Positions 36,368 through 45,868 of a DNA stretch of 64,000 nucleotides are shown piece by piece (the stretch's first letter is position 1; each line of letters starts with the position of its first letter). This stretch comes from Microcoleus sp. FACHB-68 (lineage in GTDB: Bacteria > Cyanobacteriota > Cyanobacteriia > Cyanobacteriales > Oscillatoriaceae): assembly GCF_014695715.1 (NCBI RefSeq), contig NZ_JACJOT010000008.1, forward strand, positions 558,001-622,000, in the 5' to 3' direction. The notes below the pieces were generated by a model. That model saw nothing but the letters and a program-made list of their open reading frames with translations. It had not been told where the DNA came from and did no database searches. A program made the position numbers and the translations under genes.

Positions 36368-36597
36368 CTTAACTGCCGGCTGGGAACATTTATAAATAGC
36401 TACAGGTTGAGTTTTTAATATTCTTAAAAAATATAGAAAGCGAACCCATAAAATATTTTATCATGAATGCCAATTATCATTTAATGACATTTTCCACTCT
36501 CAGCGAATTATCATCGCCCTTCAAGAAACCCGGCAAATTATGACAGAAATCGATCAGATAATTAAAAGCTTGCTGCTGGTATAATTCTGGAAAAGAA

Positions 36598-36640
36598 GCA
36601 ACAGGTTTCCCTGATTTGGCGCAAGGGGGAAACCTGTTGC
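36598..36640 (-). terminator. Terminator of the 111-aa gene
   Basis: Perfect 14-bp stem (36598-36611 with 36627-36640) and a 15-base loop. On the minus strand it follows the stop at 36651 and leads into a T-rich TTCTTTTCC. Confidence 0.75.
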
Positions 36641-36650
36641 TCTCATTAAG

Positions 36651-36986
36651 CTAGCCGGCCAAACTCTCCAAACTGAGGGGAACCATATCACCGTTCGTTG
36701 TGAGTCCTAATAACATGGGTTCCTGCGGTCGAATTAACTTGCCCGTGAGAACGCAGTGTTCTTCTTTTTGCGCGGTTGCTGCCAGACTCGCTCGAATATC
36801 CGCCCTGGAAAATTGCGGTCGATAATCTCCTGATTTCTGCTGAACATAATTCCAGAGCAAATCTCGAATTAGGGCTTGATATCCTTGATTGCCAGCGAGT
36901 TCTTTGAGTTTTTCCTTCAGCTCTCTCTCCAAGCGTATGCTAGTAACTTCCATTTCAGTGGTCGGAGTGCGAGTGAGGGTATGCAT
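36651..36986 (-). CDS. Small protein with helix-rich DNA-binding-like N-terminus
   Basis: A 111-residue protein. EVTSIRLERELKEKLKELAG (about residues 14-33) followed by GYQALIRDLLWNYV has the strand-helix-helix pattern of ribbon-helix-helix proteins. The C-terminal half (EEHCVLTGKLIRPQEPMLL) is a conserved cyanobacterial tail of unknown role. ATG 36986 is chosen because a perfect GGAGG lies upstream; the longer open frame to 37070 adds an unlikely hydrophobic extension that includes promoter-like sequence. Confidence 0.7.
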   Translation of the reverse strand: MHTLTRTPTTEMEVTSIRLERELKEKLKELAGNQGYQALIRDLLWNYVQQKSGDYRPQFSRADIRASLAATAQKEEHCVLTGKLIRPQEPMLLGLTTNGDMVPLSLESLAG

Positions 36987-37387
36987 AACTTTTTTCCTCC
37001 AGAGGGTAGACAGGCTTGTACTATAAGTGTAGTATATAAGCTGTAGGATTAAAATAGCTGCTTTCAACAAGTATCACCGTGAACATTATTACCCTTATCT
37101 CCACGACATGGTCGGCCTTCCATCGCTTTTGCGGCTGGGAATTGGCGGCAATGGACGTGGAGTTTATATTTGAGGGTAGCGATAGCCTGCGATATCGGGC
37201 AAAAGATAATAGAAGCAATTTCAAGGGTGCCAGCGATCAGCCGGTCGTGGGGCCACAAATAAACAAACGAAGCGGGAGGTACAGGAGTCATGCTGTACCA
37301 AAATAGGATGAAAAGACTCCAACAGGACTTTTTCAGCCCCCGCTTCTAAACATAGAAAGCGGGGGTTTTTTTATGAGGAGTTCAGCT
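36987..37387. other. Gap holding divergent promoters and a leader
   Basis: Apart from the leader and terminator at 37228-37373, no gene is convincing. A 75-codon open frame at 37079-37306 has no ribosome site and atypical composition. Read on the minus strand, a TATACT box lies around 37030-37040, upstream of the 111-aa gene. Confidence 0.45.
37228..37373 (+). promoter_or_regulatory. Structured leader with terminator before the HNH gene
   Basis: A 7-bp hairpin GGTACAG/CTGTACC at about 37277-37298 is followed, 38 bases on, by a strong GC stem CCCCCGCTT/AAGCGGGGG (about 37337-37365) and seven T. The T run abuts the ATG at 37373 and the GAGGAG ribosome site of the HNH gene. The layout fits either a transcription attenuator for the HNH gene or the 3' end of an independent small RNA. 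Confidence 0.5.
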
Positions 37388-37912
37388 GTGACAAGCATAA
37401 CTGACGTATTAAGCAGGTCGGTGGTGGTGTTCTCCCAGAACTACTTGCCAGTTAGCCGGATTAACATCAAGCGGGCAATTATTTTATTAGTCACCGGCAA
37501 GGCAGAACCACTCGATTTTGTGGGTGGAACAGGTGGCACTTCTTGGCCAGTGCGCTCACCAAATTGCATTTTGCAGGTGCCAGAATACATCCGTCTGACG
37601 ATAGCCGGCAAAGAACGCATCTGGAAAGTTCCACCCGTAAACCGCCGGGAAGTTTTGCGGCGAGACGGCCACGCCTGCCAATACTGCGGCAGCGGCAAGC
37701 ATTTGACCTTAGATCACGTCATTCCTCGGTCTAAAGGGGGTCCCCACACCTGGGATAACGTTGTCACCGCCTGCGAACGGTGCAACTCCCACAAAGGCAA
37801 TCGCACACCCCTACAGGCGGGAATGCCACTTCGCAGCCAACCCAAGGCACCCATCCACCCAGCGGTGTCATTCTCCGAACACTTCTGGCGCGAACAGCAA
37901 CTTCGGGAATAA
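37388..37912 (+). CDS. HNH endonuclease family protein
   Basis: A 174-residue protein. The N-terminal part (VVVFSQNYLPVSRINIKRAIILL...KAEPLDF) is a conserved cyanobacterial/plastid-type lead-in. The HNH nuclease domain at about 95-150 has two zinc pairs, CQYC and CERC, around LDHVIPRSKGG and NSHKGNRTP. It is not linked to an intron or a restriction system. GTG 37388 is chosen from GAGGAG seven bases upstream and from homologous starts; ATG 37373 is the alternative and would place the ribosome site inside the gene. Confidence 0.85.
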   Translation: MTSITDVLSRSVVVFSQNYLPVSRINIKRAIILLVTGKAEPLDFVGGTGGTSWPVRSPNCILQVPEYIRLTIAGKERIWKVPPVNRREVLRRDGHACQYCGSGKHLTLDHVIPRSKGGPHTWDNVVTACERCNSHKGNRTPLQAGMPLRSQPKAPIHPAVSFSEHFWREQQLRE

Positions 37913-37975
37913 GGCATGGGGAATCGGTCTGTACATTCCCCACTCAGCACTCAAAACAACGGGAGACCACCGGCA

Positions 37976-38374
37976 ATGCTGAAGTTCACATACACTGAAA
38001 CAAGCTTTCATTTAGATCGTCTGGCTCAATCTTTAGAGGAATTGGTTGCCGCACGAGTGATTGTGGCAATGCGAGTTGGCCAAAGCCTCTGCGTTGAACC
38101 AATAACGGCGTCCTTTCTACTCCCTGCCGATTTACCCGGTTTGCATTACTTGGAAACTGAGATGCAGCGAGAAGGAAGCGATACGATCTCAGTGTGTGCG
38201 GCTGATGCAGAGTATGTTGAAGTCAGCTTGCGGGGGACTTGGGTTGCGGCAGACGGTGAAACCGCTGAGGGGGTGTTTGTCACAGCATTGTGTGATCGCA
38301 CTGAATTCTTCTTGCTCAAGTGTTGGCAAGAAGCTCAAACTTGCGCCTCTTTTGTAAAGGAAGCCGGTGATTGA
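37976..38374 (+). CDS. Conserved cyanobacterial protein (alr0857-type)
   Basis: A 132-residue protein with a mixed alpha/beta pattern, beginning MLKFTYTETSFHLDRLAQSLEE. It agrees with my memory of a cyanobacteria-only family named after Anabaena alr0857. No catalytic motif is seen. ATG 37976 is preferred because the family starts there; the longer frame from 37916 reads through low-complexity sequence. It lies 63 bases after the HNH gene and ends at a strong terminator. Confidence 0.7.
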   Translation: MLKFTYTETSFHLDRLAQSLEELVAARVIVAMRVGQSLCVEPITASFLLPADLPGLHYLETEMQREGSDTISVCAADAEYVEVSLRGTWVAADGETAEGVFVTALCDRTEFFLLKCWQEAQTCASFVKEAGD

Positions 38375-38387
38375 AAATTTGACTAAA

Positions 38388-38415
38388 AAAGGGCGTTCAA
38401 TTAGACGCCCTTTTT
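38388..38415. terminator. Terminator between convergent genes
   Basis: Stem GGGCGT/ACGCCC (38391-38396 with 38405-38410) with A-rich left and T-rich right flanks, so it can serve both the 132-aa gene and the HD-protein gene. Confidence 0.82.
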
Positions 38416-38455
38416 GGTTTAAATTCCTAACGAATTTAATTTTAAACTTGTTACG

Positions 38456-39307
38456 TTAGGCAACTAAAGATAGCGGCTGCTCGTGTTCGACTCGGCACAC
38501 ATTTGAGTAGAGGTTGGCAATAATTTGTTTCCCTTCTTGTGTGAGTTCTAAATAGCTGAGGGTTTCTTGAATGTAAGGGTAAACTCCGTTCCAATAAAAC
38601 TTGGGATAGTTGCGCCGTAAATCTCCGGGGTGGCGGTAGTTTAGTGCTTTATTGGTGCCGGTTTCTTCAAATTCGTAGAACAAGGCACCAATTTTGTTTA
38701 AGTAGCGGGGATCGCTGAGTTGACCGATGAGATCGGCGGCACGAAGTAGTCCGGGATAGTTGATGGTATCTTGATGATCTTGATCTTTGGGCGCGGGAAA
38801 GCGAGTCAGCTCAATATTGCGTTTAATACTTTCGGCATCTATCAGCCGGTGTCCGCCAAATCGCTCATCAATAAACAGTTTGCCCCGATCCACATGATAA
38901 GGGGTAAGGCTGGCATCGGTTGCGCCGGCAGCGATACTGACTTTCATTCCGTCTATGCCGGTGGCGTACAATCTTTGCGCGTCGTCATCTTGCCGGCAAA
39001 CGCCTTTAACATAGCCAATGTCATGGCATAACAGGGAAATAATGAAATGTAGCCAATCTTCGCAGGAAACCCCTCCTTCACGGATATGCTTGCCGCGCAG
39101 AATTTCCTGACCGACTAAGGTGACTAAAATAGTGTGTTCGACGTTGTGATAAAGTGCGTCGCTATTATCAATATTTTCTAATGCCATATTGCCGGCCCAG
39201 GCAATAATATCTGCATAGTCGGGTTTATATCCCCCATAAGTGCGCTGGTAGCCGGCTTGCAACTGCGGCACAAAGGCATCAATCAAAATTGCTGTTAAAT
39301 TAAGCAT
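38456..39307 (-). CDS. HD-domain metalloprotein (Npun_R2479-type)
   Basis: A 283-residue protein with an HD-type metal site: YHNVEHTI, later LCHDIGYVKG, and a further Asp/His set. HD proteins are metal-dependent phosphohydrolases; the substrate is unknown. It matches a cyanobacterial family annotated after Nostoc Npun_R2479. ATG 39307 has GGGGGA eight bases upstream; ATG 39313 is also possible, and the open frame to 39394 has no support. Confidence 0.82.
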   Translation of the reverse strand: MLNLTAILIDAFVPQLQAGYQRTYGGYKPDYADIIAWAGNMALENIDNSDALYHNVEHTILVTLVGQEILRGKHIREGGVSCEDWLHFIISLLCHDIGYVKGVCRQDDDAQRLYATGIDGMKVSIAAGATDASLTPYHVDRGKLFIDERFGGHRLIDAESIKRNIELTRFPAPKDQDHQDTINYPGLLRAADLIGQLSDPRYLNKIGALFYEFEETGTNKALNYRHPGDLRRNYPKFYWNGVYPYIQETLSYLELTQEGKQIIANLYSNVCRVEHEQPLSLVA

Positions 39308-39421
39308 ATTCATTTCCCCCAAGACAGAATTTTTACAATTTATTTGAAACTCGCGATAAAGTTTAACTTTATTACACGGTTTTCCGCACCCCATTGCCTT
39401 AAGGGCAGGGTTTCTAATGGG

Positions 39422-39622
39422 TTAACTCACCACTTTTAACCAGCCTCTGCGAACCGCATAAAGCATTCTGTTGATAATGATTTGATCATATTCGCTTAAG
39501 GACTCGGCTAACAGTGCCGACCTGAGCTGCTGCCGGTGAGCTTGATTAATGCTACCAGTTTTCCAAACCTGAAAGCAGAGGTCTACAAGGTTAAATTGGG
39601 AAATATTTACGAAAAATTGCAT
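39422..39622 (-). CDS. Small conserved protein, paralogue A
   Basis: A 66-residue protein. Its C-terminal half (ALLAESLSEYDQIIINRMLYAVRRGWLK) is nearly the same as in the 66-aa protein encoded at 39952-40152. The pattern suggests a compact three-helix protein with a basic end. Related short proteins are common in cyanobacteria, without known function. Real because the protein is conserved between the two copies while the surrounding DNA is not. Confidence 0.75.
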   Translation of the reverse strand: MQFFVNISQFNLVDLCFQVWKTGSINQAHRQQLRSALLAESLSEYDQIIINRMLYAVRRGWLKVVS

Positions 39623-39795
39623 AGCGTTAAGCTTTGAAATTTATCTTTATAGTATGAATCATGCCTCCCTTTCTTACTGTGATGCGAATCCAGAAGCTTT
39701 TGTGACAAAATCACTCAAGATTTGTGATTTAAATCTCTATGAATTATCTAGGCTTCCTGATAAAATTATCTAGAGGCTACGCTGGCTACCCAAAC

Positions 39796-39823
39796 AAAAA
39801 CGCCCCGAAGCGCACCCCGGAGC
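39796..39823 (-). terminator. Possible terminator downstream of paralogue B
   Basis: On the minus strand a nine-pair stem (with three G-U pairs) and a four-base loop is followed by five T (bases 39796-39800). It lies about 130 bases after the stop of the gene at 39952. Confidence 0.45.
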
Positions 39824-39951
39824 ATTTTAAGCAATTAGGTTGTAATTCAATTGTCTTAATGTTGTGGGTGAGGGGTGAAAGATTTTTGCTAAACGTCGCA
39901 GTTTTTACACTTCAAGAGCCTGCCGGTGCTAAATCGCTTCGTCAACTTTGC

Positions 39952-40152
39952 TCAATCGGCTAGTTTCAACCATCCGCGACGAACTGCATAAAGCATTCGA
40001 TTAATAATTCGGTAGTCAGCTTCGTTCAAAGAATCATTTAATAATGCCGCTTTTAAACTTTGCCGACTCGTAGAAGAAATGCTGCGAGTATTCCAGGCCG
40101 AGCAATACAATTCGGCAATATTAGACTGATATAGATTAGTTGATGCTTGCAT
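39952..40152 (-). CDS. Small conserved protein, paralogue B
   Basis: A 66-residue paralogue of the protein at 39422-39622, on the same strand 330 bases away. Shared residues concentrate in the last 30 positions, including INRMLYAVRRGWLK. The N-terminal halves differ, so the duplication is not recent. Function unknown. Confidence 0.75.
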   Translation of the reverse strand: MQASTNLYQSNIAELYCSAWNTRSISSTSRQSLKAALLNDSLNEADYRIINRMLYAVRRGWLKLAD

Positions 40153-41276
40153 AGATTTAAATGAAATTCAATCAGTGTTTACCTAAAAAACAGTTAGCAC
40201 CCAGGATATAAATAGTATTGAGCCGATTTTTCGCTTGAATCAAACCGCTTTTTTTATGCCGAGCTAATATTTTTGTGTGCTCAGCGATTGTTTAGCGGCT
40301 CTTTCCATTCATACAGAGGCAGCCATCGTCTCAACATCTAGCTTTTTAACTGCTGCGATTGAACCCCACCAACTGAGACCCAGAGGAATTGTCAAGTGGG
40401 TTGCTGGTGGATCAACCCCACTGTTCTTCAGTCTATGCGCTCGTTTTTGCGTCGCCATCTATCTAGAGGAATATCATTAATATTTTATTAAGAAATAAAA
40501 TAACGAAATCCTGACCGCACAGCAACTCGTCAAACTCTAAACTTCTCTTTTTATCAGCGACATATCCTGAAAAGCTGTAATTTGAACTTAACGACGCAAG
40601 CCCTTGTGGTTGCGTCAAATTACATATTTAACCCTGTTTATCTGTAACATTTAAATTTGCAATAATAAAATAAAATGTCAGTGTGACGCAGTGTTGCCGG
40701 CTGAAAGCCTCTAGAGAAAAGCTATTAAGTTTAACTTGACATTAAGCAGAAGATATATATTTTTTCTGAAAAACGTTGTCTGAAGAGTGTTGTTGCTGTA
40801 ATTTTTTCTGCGGTTAGAACTTCTAAAAACCTCTAATTTCTTAGTTAAAATTTCAGTATTTCCCGCATTTAAAGATATAAAGTCTTTATCAAATAGAGGG
40901 TATACAATAAAATTGAGTAGGTGAATAAGATTAAAGCTTCTCGCCTGATAATTACATTTTCCCGCAAATACTTAACAAAATCAGAAATCGCCCAATACTC
41001 ATTTCTAATAACAATCTTCTCCATAATTATAATCTAGATTAATGTGGGTTAGTTGAATAGACTTTGGGTAAATTTTTGTTTAAAGAAACTCATCGCACTT
41101 TTGTTTCACCGGCTGTCTTTTGCTTTCAGAAGGGTAGCTTTCGTTTTTTGAGCGGAGGGAAAGCAGATTTTCTGGTTTGCCATTGCAAAAACTGCGTTAA
41201 TAGTTGTGGAAAGGCTAAAATTAAAAATATAATAGCTATCTTGACTGCAAAATTAAAATGACAGGAGGAATTGCCG
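40153..41276. other. 1.1-kb AT-rich gap
   Basis: No convincing gene. Open frames at 40277-40480 and 41064-41261 lack ribosome sites and family resemblance. A perfect 7-bp hairpin GACGCAA/TTGCGTC lies at 40593-40616. The region is unusually long and AT-rich for this window and could hold a small RNA or a decayed gene. Confidence 0.5.
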
Positions 41277-41915
41277 GTGGCACGAGTGAGAGTGCGCCAA
41301 CACGTTAATCCACTCAGCAAGATGTATCAGACGCCGGTGCAGCCGCCGGTTTGGAGTCAAGTCTATGCTGACGCTGCTAAGCCGCTACATCTAGATATTG
41401 GTTGCGCTTGGGGGCGATTTTTGCTCAATATGGCGCAATTAGAACCGGCTTGGAATTATCTAGGATTAGAAATTCGGGAAGCACTGGTAGAGCAAGCAAT
41501 CGTATCGCGAAATCAACTCGGTTTAACTAACCTGCACTATCTGTTTTGCAATGCGAATAACTCATTGAAACCTGTGCTAGAATCCTTGCCGGCTGGCGTT
41601 TTACAGCGCGTTACCATTCAGTTTCCCGATCCTTGGTTCAAACACCGGCATCAAAAACGGCGTATGGTGCAACCGGCAATGGTAGAGGATTTAGCTGCCT
41701 GTATGACTGCCGGCGGACAGGTTTTTATTCAATCTGATGTTGAAGAAGTAGAAAGGGAAATGTGCGCTCGATTTGACGAGCATCCAGCGTTTAGCAGAAC
41801 GCACGATGGCGAGGAATGGCTAACAGAAAATCCGCTGCCGGTAGCAACTGAACGCGAAATTTATACCCTAGAAAGGGGTGAGCCGGTGTATCGAGCGTTG
41901 TTTGTTCGTCGTTAA
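41277..41915 (+). CDS. trmB: tRNA (guanine-N7)-methyltransferase
   Basis: SAM-dependent enzyme that makes 7-methylguanosine at tRNA position 46. At 212 residues it has the normal size. The SAM motif [10 protein letters not shown] is near residue 38, and the TrmB signature [16 protein letters not shown] near 121. GTG 41277 is preferred (AGGAGG at 41262-41267, nine bases upstream); a TTG at 41271 is too close to it. Homologues begin with a similar [13 protein letters not shown]. Confidence 0.94.
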   Translation: MARVRVRQHVNPLSKMYQTPVQPPVWSQVYADAAKPLHLDIGCAWGRFLLNMAQLEPAWNYLGLEIREALVEQAIVSRNQLGLTNLHYLFCNANNSLKPVLESLPAGVLQRVTIQFPDPWFKHRHQKRRMVQPAMVEDLAACMTAGGQVFIQSDVEEVEREMCARFDEHPAFSRTHDGEEWLTENPLPVATEREIYTLERGEPVYRALFVRR

Positions 41916-41962
41916 ATTTGTAGCTTGCTGAGGCGATGGCTTTACGCACAGGTGAAGGCAAT

Positions 41963-42487
41963 ATGAAATTCAAAATAATTGAGATTGTCACTCTGTTAAT
42001 CTCCCTCGGTTTAACCGTGCCGGTGATAGCAGCAAATCAGGCACACATTACGCGATTGCTGCAAACAAAAGAATGCCGGCTTTGCAATCTGAGTAATGCT
42101 AACCTAACTAACGCCAACCTCAGTGACGCCGATCTCCGCAATAGCTATCTTGAAGGTGCCGATCTTTCCGGTGCCGATCTTTCTGGTGCTAAACTCAACG
42201 GTGCCAAACTTAGAGGTGCCAACTTGAGCAATACCAATTTGATGGGTGCCGATCTTCAGAATGCTAACCTAATAGATGCCAACTTAAGTGGTGCTGACTT
42301 AAGATCCGCTCGCTTAAGTTTGGCAAATTTAACCAAGGCGAATCTGAGTAATGCTGATTTAATTGGTGCCTATTTAATTAAAGCCAACCTTGAAGAAGCC
42401 AATCTCACCGGCGTTGACTTAACAGATGTTATTTTAACAGGAACGATCATGCCAGATGGAAAAATTCACGAAGACATCAAAAAGTAA
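41963..42487 (+). CDS. Secreted pentapeptide-repeat protein
   Basis: A 174-residue protein with an N-terminal signal peptide (about residues 1-24, ending VIAA) and a short lead containing a Cys pair (KECRLC). From about residue 44 to 165 there are about 24 pentapeptide units of the A(D/N)LxG type, which form a right-handed quadrilateral beta helix. Such exported proteins are common in cyanobacteria; function unknown. ATG 41963 has GAAGG upstream and starts the signal peptide properly; the frame to 41936 is an extension. It lies 47 bases after trmB. Confidence 0.85.
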   Translation: MKFKIIEIVTLLISLGLTVPVIAANQAHITRLLQTKECRLCNLSNANLTNANLSDADLRNSYLEGADLSGADLSGAKLNGAKLRGANLSNTNLMGADLQNANLIDANLSGADLRSARLSLANLTKANLSNADLIGAYLIKANLEEANLTGVDLTDVILTGTIMPDGKIHEDIKK

Positions 42488-42626
42488 AAATGCATCCTAC
42501 TAACTAGGGTTTTTCCCTATTATTGAACAGCCTAAGTGCGTTTCTAGCCCTTAAAAAGGTGTAATGGCAAAATCGAGCCATCTGATCCGCTCAAATCTCA
42601 GCCTTTTCTATAGGAATAAGCCAGAA

Positions 42627-44216
42627 TTATATCCAAGAACGGAACCACATCCGGTGGTTAAAATCGGCTTGTGATATCGGCAACCCCCAATAAACCGGCA
42701 GCCAGAAAACTAAGGCAATCAGAATTGCAAAAATTGCGGTTACTCCCAGAATGCGATGTAGCTTTTGGTAACTCCGAAGCCAGCGATCAACCACCCAGGC
42801 AAGCGCTAAAAATGAAAACACAGAAGCGCTCATATAAAGATAGATAAAAGTGCAGCGAGTCACCCCTATCCAAGGCAGCCAATTTGCCGCATAATTAATA
42901 ACTAAATAAAACGGTGTCCACAAGGTTGGCACAACCCACCGGCTGCCATTGACAGGAGAGTTAACGGGTTGGCGATTTGCTGCGACGTTCCTATCTGTTA
43001 GCCACATCCAAAGCTGATGCGCTAATAGTAAAAATAACAGCAAAATCGTAGAACTTGAAAGCCACCACAATCCCGGATTTCCCATTGCGTGAACATCATA
43101 AATTACCCTACCGACACCTTCAGGTAAAGGAGGATAAGTGGGAACTAATTCAGTGGTATTGCGAGCTTTTTCAAAAAGATACACCATCGGTCGGAGCATG
43201 AACGGCCAAGTGTACCAAGCCGAACAATAAGGATGGACATCCTTTCCACTAGGCATCCCCTTGTGAAAACTCAAAATAGCTTTGTGTACGCCCCAAAATC
43301 CAAAATCTGTGTTGATTTGCAGGTGAGGAATCCAGACCAAACAATACACAACTGCGGGGATCAGTCCTAAATATAAAAGCATTTGCCAGAAAGGCAATCG
43401 CCTTAAATTTTGCAGAGGCGTTTGGTTTTTAGCCACGCGAACCCATTTTAACTTTGAGAGTTTCGCTTGGAATTGCGGATAGTCTAAATCTAAAACATCG
43501 ATAGTTAAATTTAAAATAGTCGGAAGCCAAGCAGCCAACCAAACTAAATAAATTCCCAGTAGAAATCCTAAGCCGTTCCACTTAACTGCAACAGATGCAC
43601 CCAAACAAATGCCGGCAAAAACTAACCAAACTGAACGCCGCCTTCCCCGGCTATCTAATGCCAACAAAAACAACCAGTGCCCCAAAAATCCAAAAAACAC
43701 CAAATACAAATTAATTAAGGCATAGCGAGACTCCACTAAAAGCAAACCATCGGTTGCAGTTAGCAAGCCGGCAATTAAAGCATAACTACGTCGATGAGTG
43801 AGTTGGTAGGCAAGACCGGCAACCACTAACGGCAATAAAGACCCAACAAAAGCATTCAACCAGCGATAACTAAACGGAGAAAGCATAATGCCGGTGAATC
43901 CGTTTGGTGTGCCGGTTCCGAATGGCAAATGAGAACCGATTAAAATCCCCAAGGCAATCATATATTTGCCCAAGGGCGGATGGGCATCAAATAGCGGCAC
44001 TCCCTCTAAATAATTGAGGGCATATTTGGCATAATAAACCTCATCAAACACTAACGTATTAAATTGATTTATTCCCCAAAACCGCAGAGTCGCGGCCAGA
44101 AGAAAAATGCCGGCGATTGCTATCCAAAACCCAGAAACAGGCCGATAAGTTAGCTGTTTCAGAAATTTCGGTTTTAAGATTTGAGACTTTGGATTCATCT
44201 TGAGTGATGGCGTCAT
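42627..44216 (-). CDS. PMT-family (GT-C) glycosyltransferase
   Basis: A 529-residue integral membrane protein with about ten to twelve helices. The first periplasmic loop holds the acidic motif FDEVYYAKYAL and FDAHPPLGK, the catalytic signature of dolichyl-phosphate-mannose protein mannosyltransferases (PMT, GT39-like). It probably moves a sugar from a lipid carrier to proteins or lipids on the outer face of the cytoplasmic membrane. ATG 44216 has GAAGGA five bases upstream. Confidence 0.88.
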   Translation of the reverse strand: MTPSLKMNPKSQILKPKFLKQLTYRPVSGFWIAIAGIFLLAATLRFWGINQFNTLVFDEVYYAKYALNYLEGVPLFDAHPPLGKYMIALGILIGSHLPFGTGTPNGFTGIMLSPFSYRWLNAFVGSLLPLVVAGLAYQLTHRRSYALIAGLLTATDGLLLVESRYALINLYLVFFGFLGHWLFLLALDSRGRRRSVWLVFAGICLGASVAVKWNGLGFLLGIYLVWLAAWLPTILNLTIDVLDLDYPQFQAKLSKLKWVRVAKNQTPLQNLRRLPFWQMLLYLGLIPAVVYCLVWIPHLQINTDFGFWGVHKAILSFHKGMPSGKDVHPYCSAWYTWPFMLRPMVYLFEKARNTTELVPTYPPLPEGVGRVIYDVHAMGNPGLWWLSSSTILLLFLLLAHQLWMWLTDRNVAANRQPVNSPVNGSRWVVPTLWTPFYLVINYAANWLPWIGVTRCTFIYLYMSASVFSFLALAWVVDRWLRSYQKLHRILGVTAIFAILIALVFWLPVYWGLPISQADFNHRMWFRSWI

Positions 44217-44389
44217 TGATCCTTCGCCGTTTATCCTCTATGTGCAAGTTGTTAACCCATGACCGATGGCTGAAGGTGCCCTTAGCCTCAGCACAAAACG
44301 TAATTGTGTAGTATTGTGCCAAAACTTGCTCGATAAAACTGTACTCTAATCGCATTGTTTGCGAACTACAGGGATAACCCCTCAAGATC

Positions 44390-45820
44390 ATGAGTAATTT
44401 CGACGCAAATCCAGGATCTCAGCCTCCCAAGCAGCCGCCTGCTGCCGGTGTGGTAGGAAATATTGCCAAATTCTTCAAGTTTGCAGAATATAAGACCGAT
44501 TTCCGCACCGAGGTACTGGCTGGAGTCACGACGTTTATGACGATGGCTTATATTCTGGCAGTTAATCCAGGGATTTTGTCTAATGCCATCTTTCTGCGAC
44601 AACCAGGGGATCTATTGGGTGAACTGGTAATTGCAACAGCAATCTCCTCTGCGATTGGCACCCTGGCGATGGCCTTAATTGCCAATTATCCCTTCGCCCT
44701 CGCCCCCGGCATGGGCTTGAATGCCTTTTTTGCCTTCTCTGTTGTTCTCAAACTCGGAATCAGCTGGCGCGTGGCACTGACTGCCGTGTTGATTGAAGGG
44801 CTGATTGTCATTGCCCTCACCCTCTCAAACATTCGCAGCCAAATTCTCACAGCAATTCCCGAATGCCTCAAACAATCAACAGCGGCGGGTATTGGCTTAT
44901 TTCTTGCCTACATCGCCCTCGCTGGCGATCCAGTCACCGGCGGTGCCGGCATTATTGTCGCCGATCCCGTAACCAAAACTGCCTTGGGAAACTTTAATCA
45001 GCCGCAAACTCTGATGGCAATTGCCGGCATTGCGATAGCATCGGCTTTAGTGGCCCGCCGCATCAATGGTGCACTTTTGTGGGCAATTTTGGCCACAGCT
45101 TTGCTGGGATGGATTTTGGGTGTCTCCCCTTGGCCAAATGGGATTGTCGCCTTGCCTCAGATGCCAGTAGATTTGATGGGCCAAGCGATTATCGGGTTGA
45201 GTGGGCTAACGCAAAGCAATTTCTGGGACGTGCTAGCCGTTACCTTTGTCTTTTTCTTTGTTGACTTATTTGACACCATTGGCACTCTTGCCGGTGTGGG
45301 CATTCAAGCCGGCTACATTGATCAAAACGGTGAATTGCCCCGTTCCAAGGAAGCATTACTAGCCGATGCGCTAGGCACTACGATTGGTGCTGTTTTGGGA
45401 ACTTCCTGCGTCACCACCTACATTGAATCCGCTGCCGGTGTTTCTGAAGGGGGGCGCACCGGCTTTACCGCCGTTATCGTCGCTGCATTGTTCGCCCTAT
45501 CGGTGTTTTTTATTCCCTTACTTTCCGCAATTCCCGCTTATGCAACCACCCCTGCACTCCTCATTGTCGGGGTTTTGATGGCCGGCAACGTTCGGGGAAT
45601 TCGTTGGGATGATCCGGCAGAGTCAATTCCCTCATTTTTAACAATTTTGATTATGCCGTTGGCCTTTTCAATTGCTGAAGGATTAGCCATCGGTTTTATT
45701 ACTTATCCGCTTCTCAAAACATTTCAAGGCAAAGCCCATGAAGTCAAGCCGGCAGTTTGGATTCTAGCCGGCGTTTTTGTGTTGAGATTTGTTTTGATGG
45801 CGCTTAAACCTGGAACTTAA
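44390..45820 (+). CDS. NCS2-family purine permease (AzgA-type)
   Basis: A 476-residue transporter with about 13-14 membrane helices. The YKTDFRTEVLAGVTTFMTMAYI beginning, the NPGIL loop and the VDLFDTIGTLAGVG motif near 285-298 mark the guanine/hypoxanthine (AzgA-like) branch of NCS2, proton-coupled importers. The family's SCVTTYIESAAGVSEGGRTG segment near 335-355 is intact. It is divergent from the glycosyltransferase gene. Confidence 0.92.
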   Translation: MSNFDANPGSQPPKQPPAAGVVGNIAKFFKFAEYKTDFRTEVLAGVTTFMTMAYILAVNPGILSNAIFLRQPGDLLGELVIATAISSAIGTLAMALIANYPFALAPGMGLNAFFAFSVVLKLGISWRVALTAVLIEGLIVIALTLSNIRSQILTAIPECLKQSTAAGIGLFLAYIALAGDPVTGGAGIIVADPVTKTALGNFNQPQTLMAIAGIAIASALVARRINGALLWAILATALLGWILGVSPWPNGIVALPQMPVDLMGQAIIGLSGLTQSNFWDVLAVTFVFFFVDLFDTIGTLAGVGIQAGYIDQNGELPRSKEALLADALGTTIGAVLGTSCVTTYIESAAGVSEGGRTGFTAVIVAALFALSVFFIPLLSAIPAYATTPALLIVGVLMAGNVRGIRWDDPAESIPSFLTILIMPLAFSIAEGLAIGFITYPLLKTFQGKAHEVKPAVWILAGVFVLRFVLMALKPGT

Positions 45821-45868
45821 ATTTGGTTAGTGATCCATTGTGCAATTAGCTTGTTTACGATTGTCAAA

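Noticed and set aside
37079-37306. 75-codon open frame in the leader region of the HNH gene
   Set aside because: No ribosome site, no family resemblance, and it overlaps the structured leader and the opposite-strand promoter.
39739-39963. 74-codon plus-strand frame between the 66-aa paralogues
   Set aside because: It overlaps the probable terminator and the end of paralogue B and has no ribosome site.
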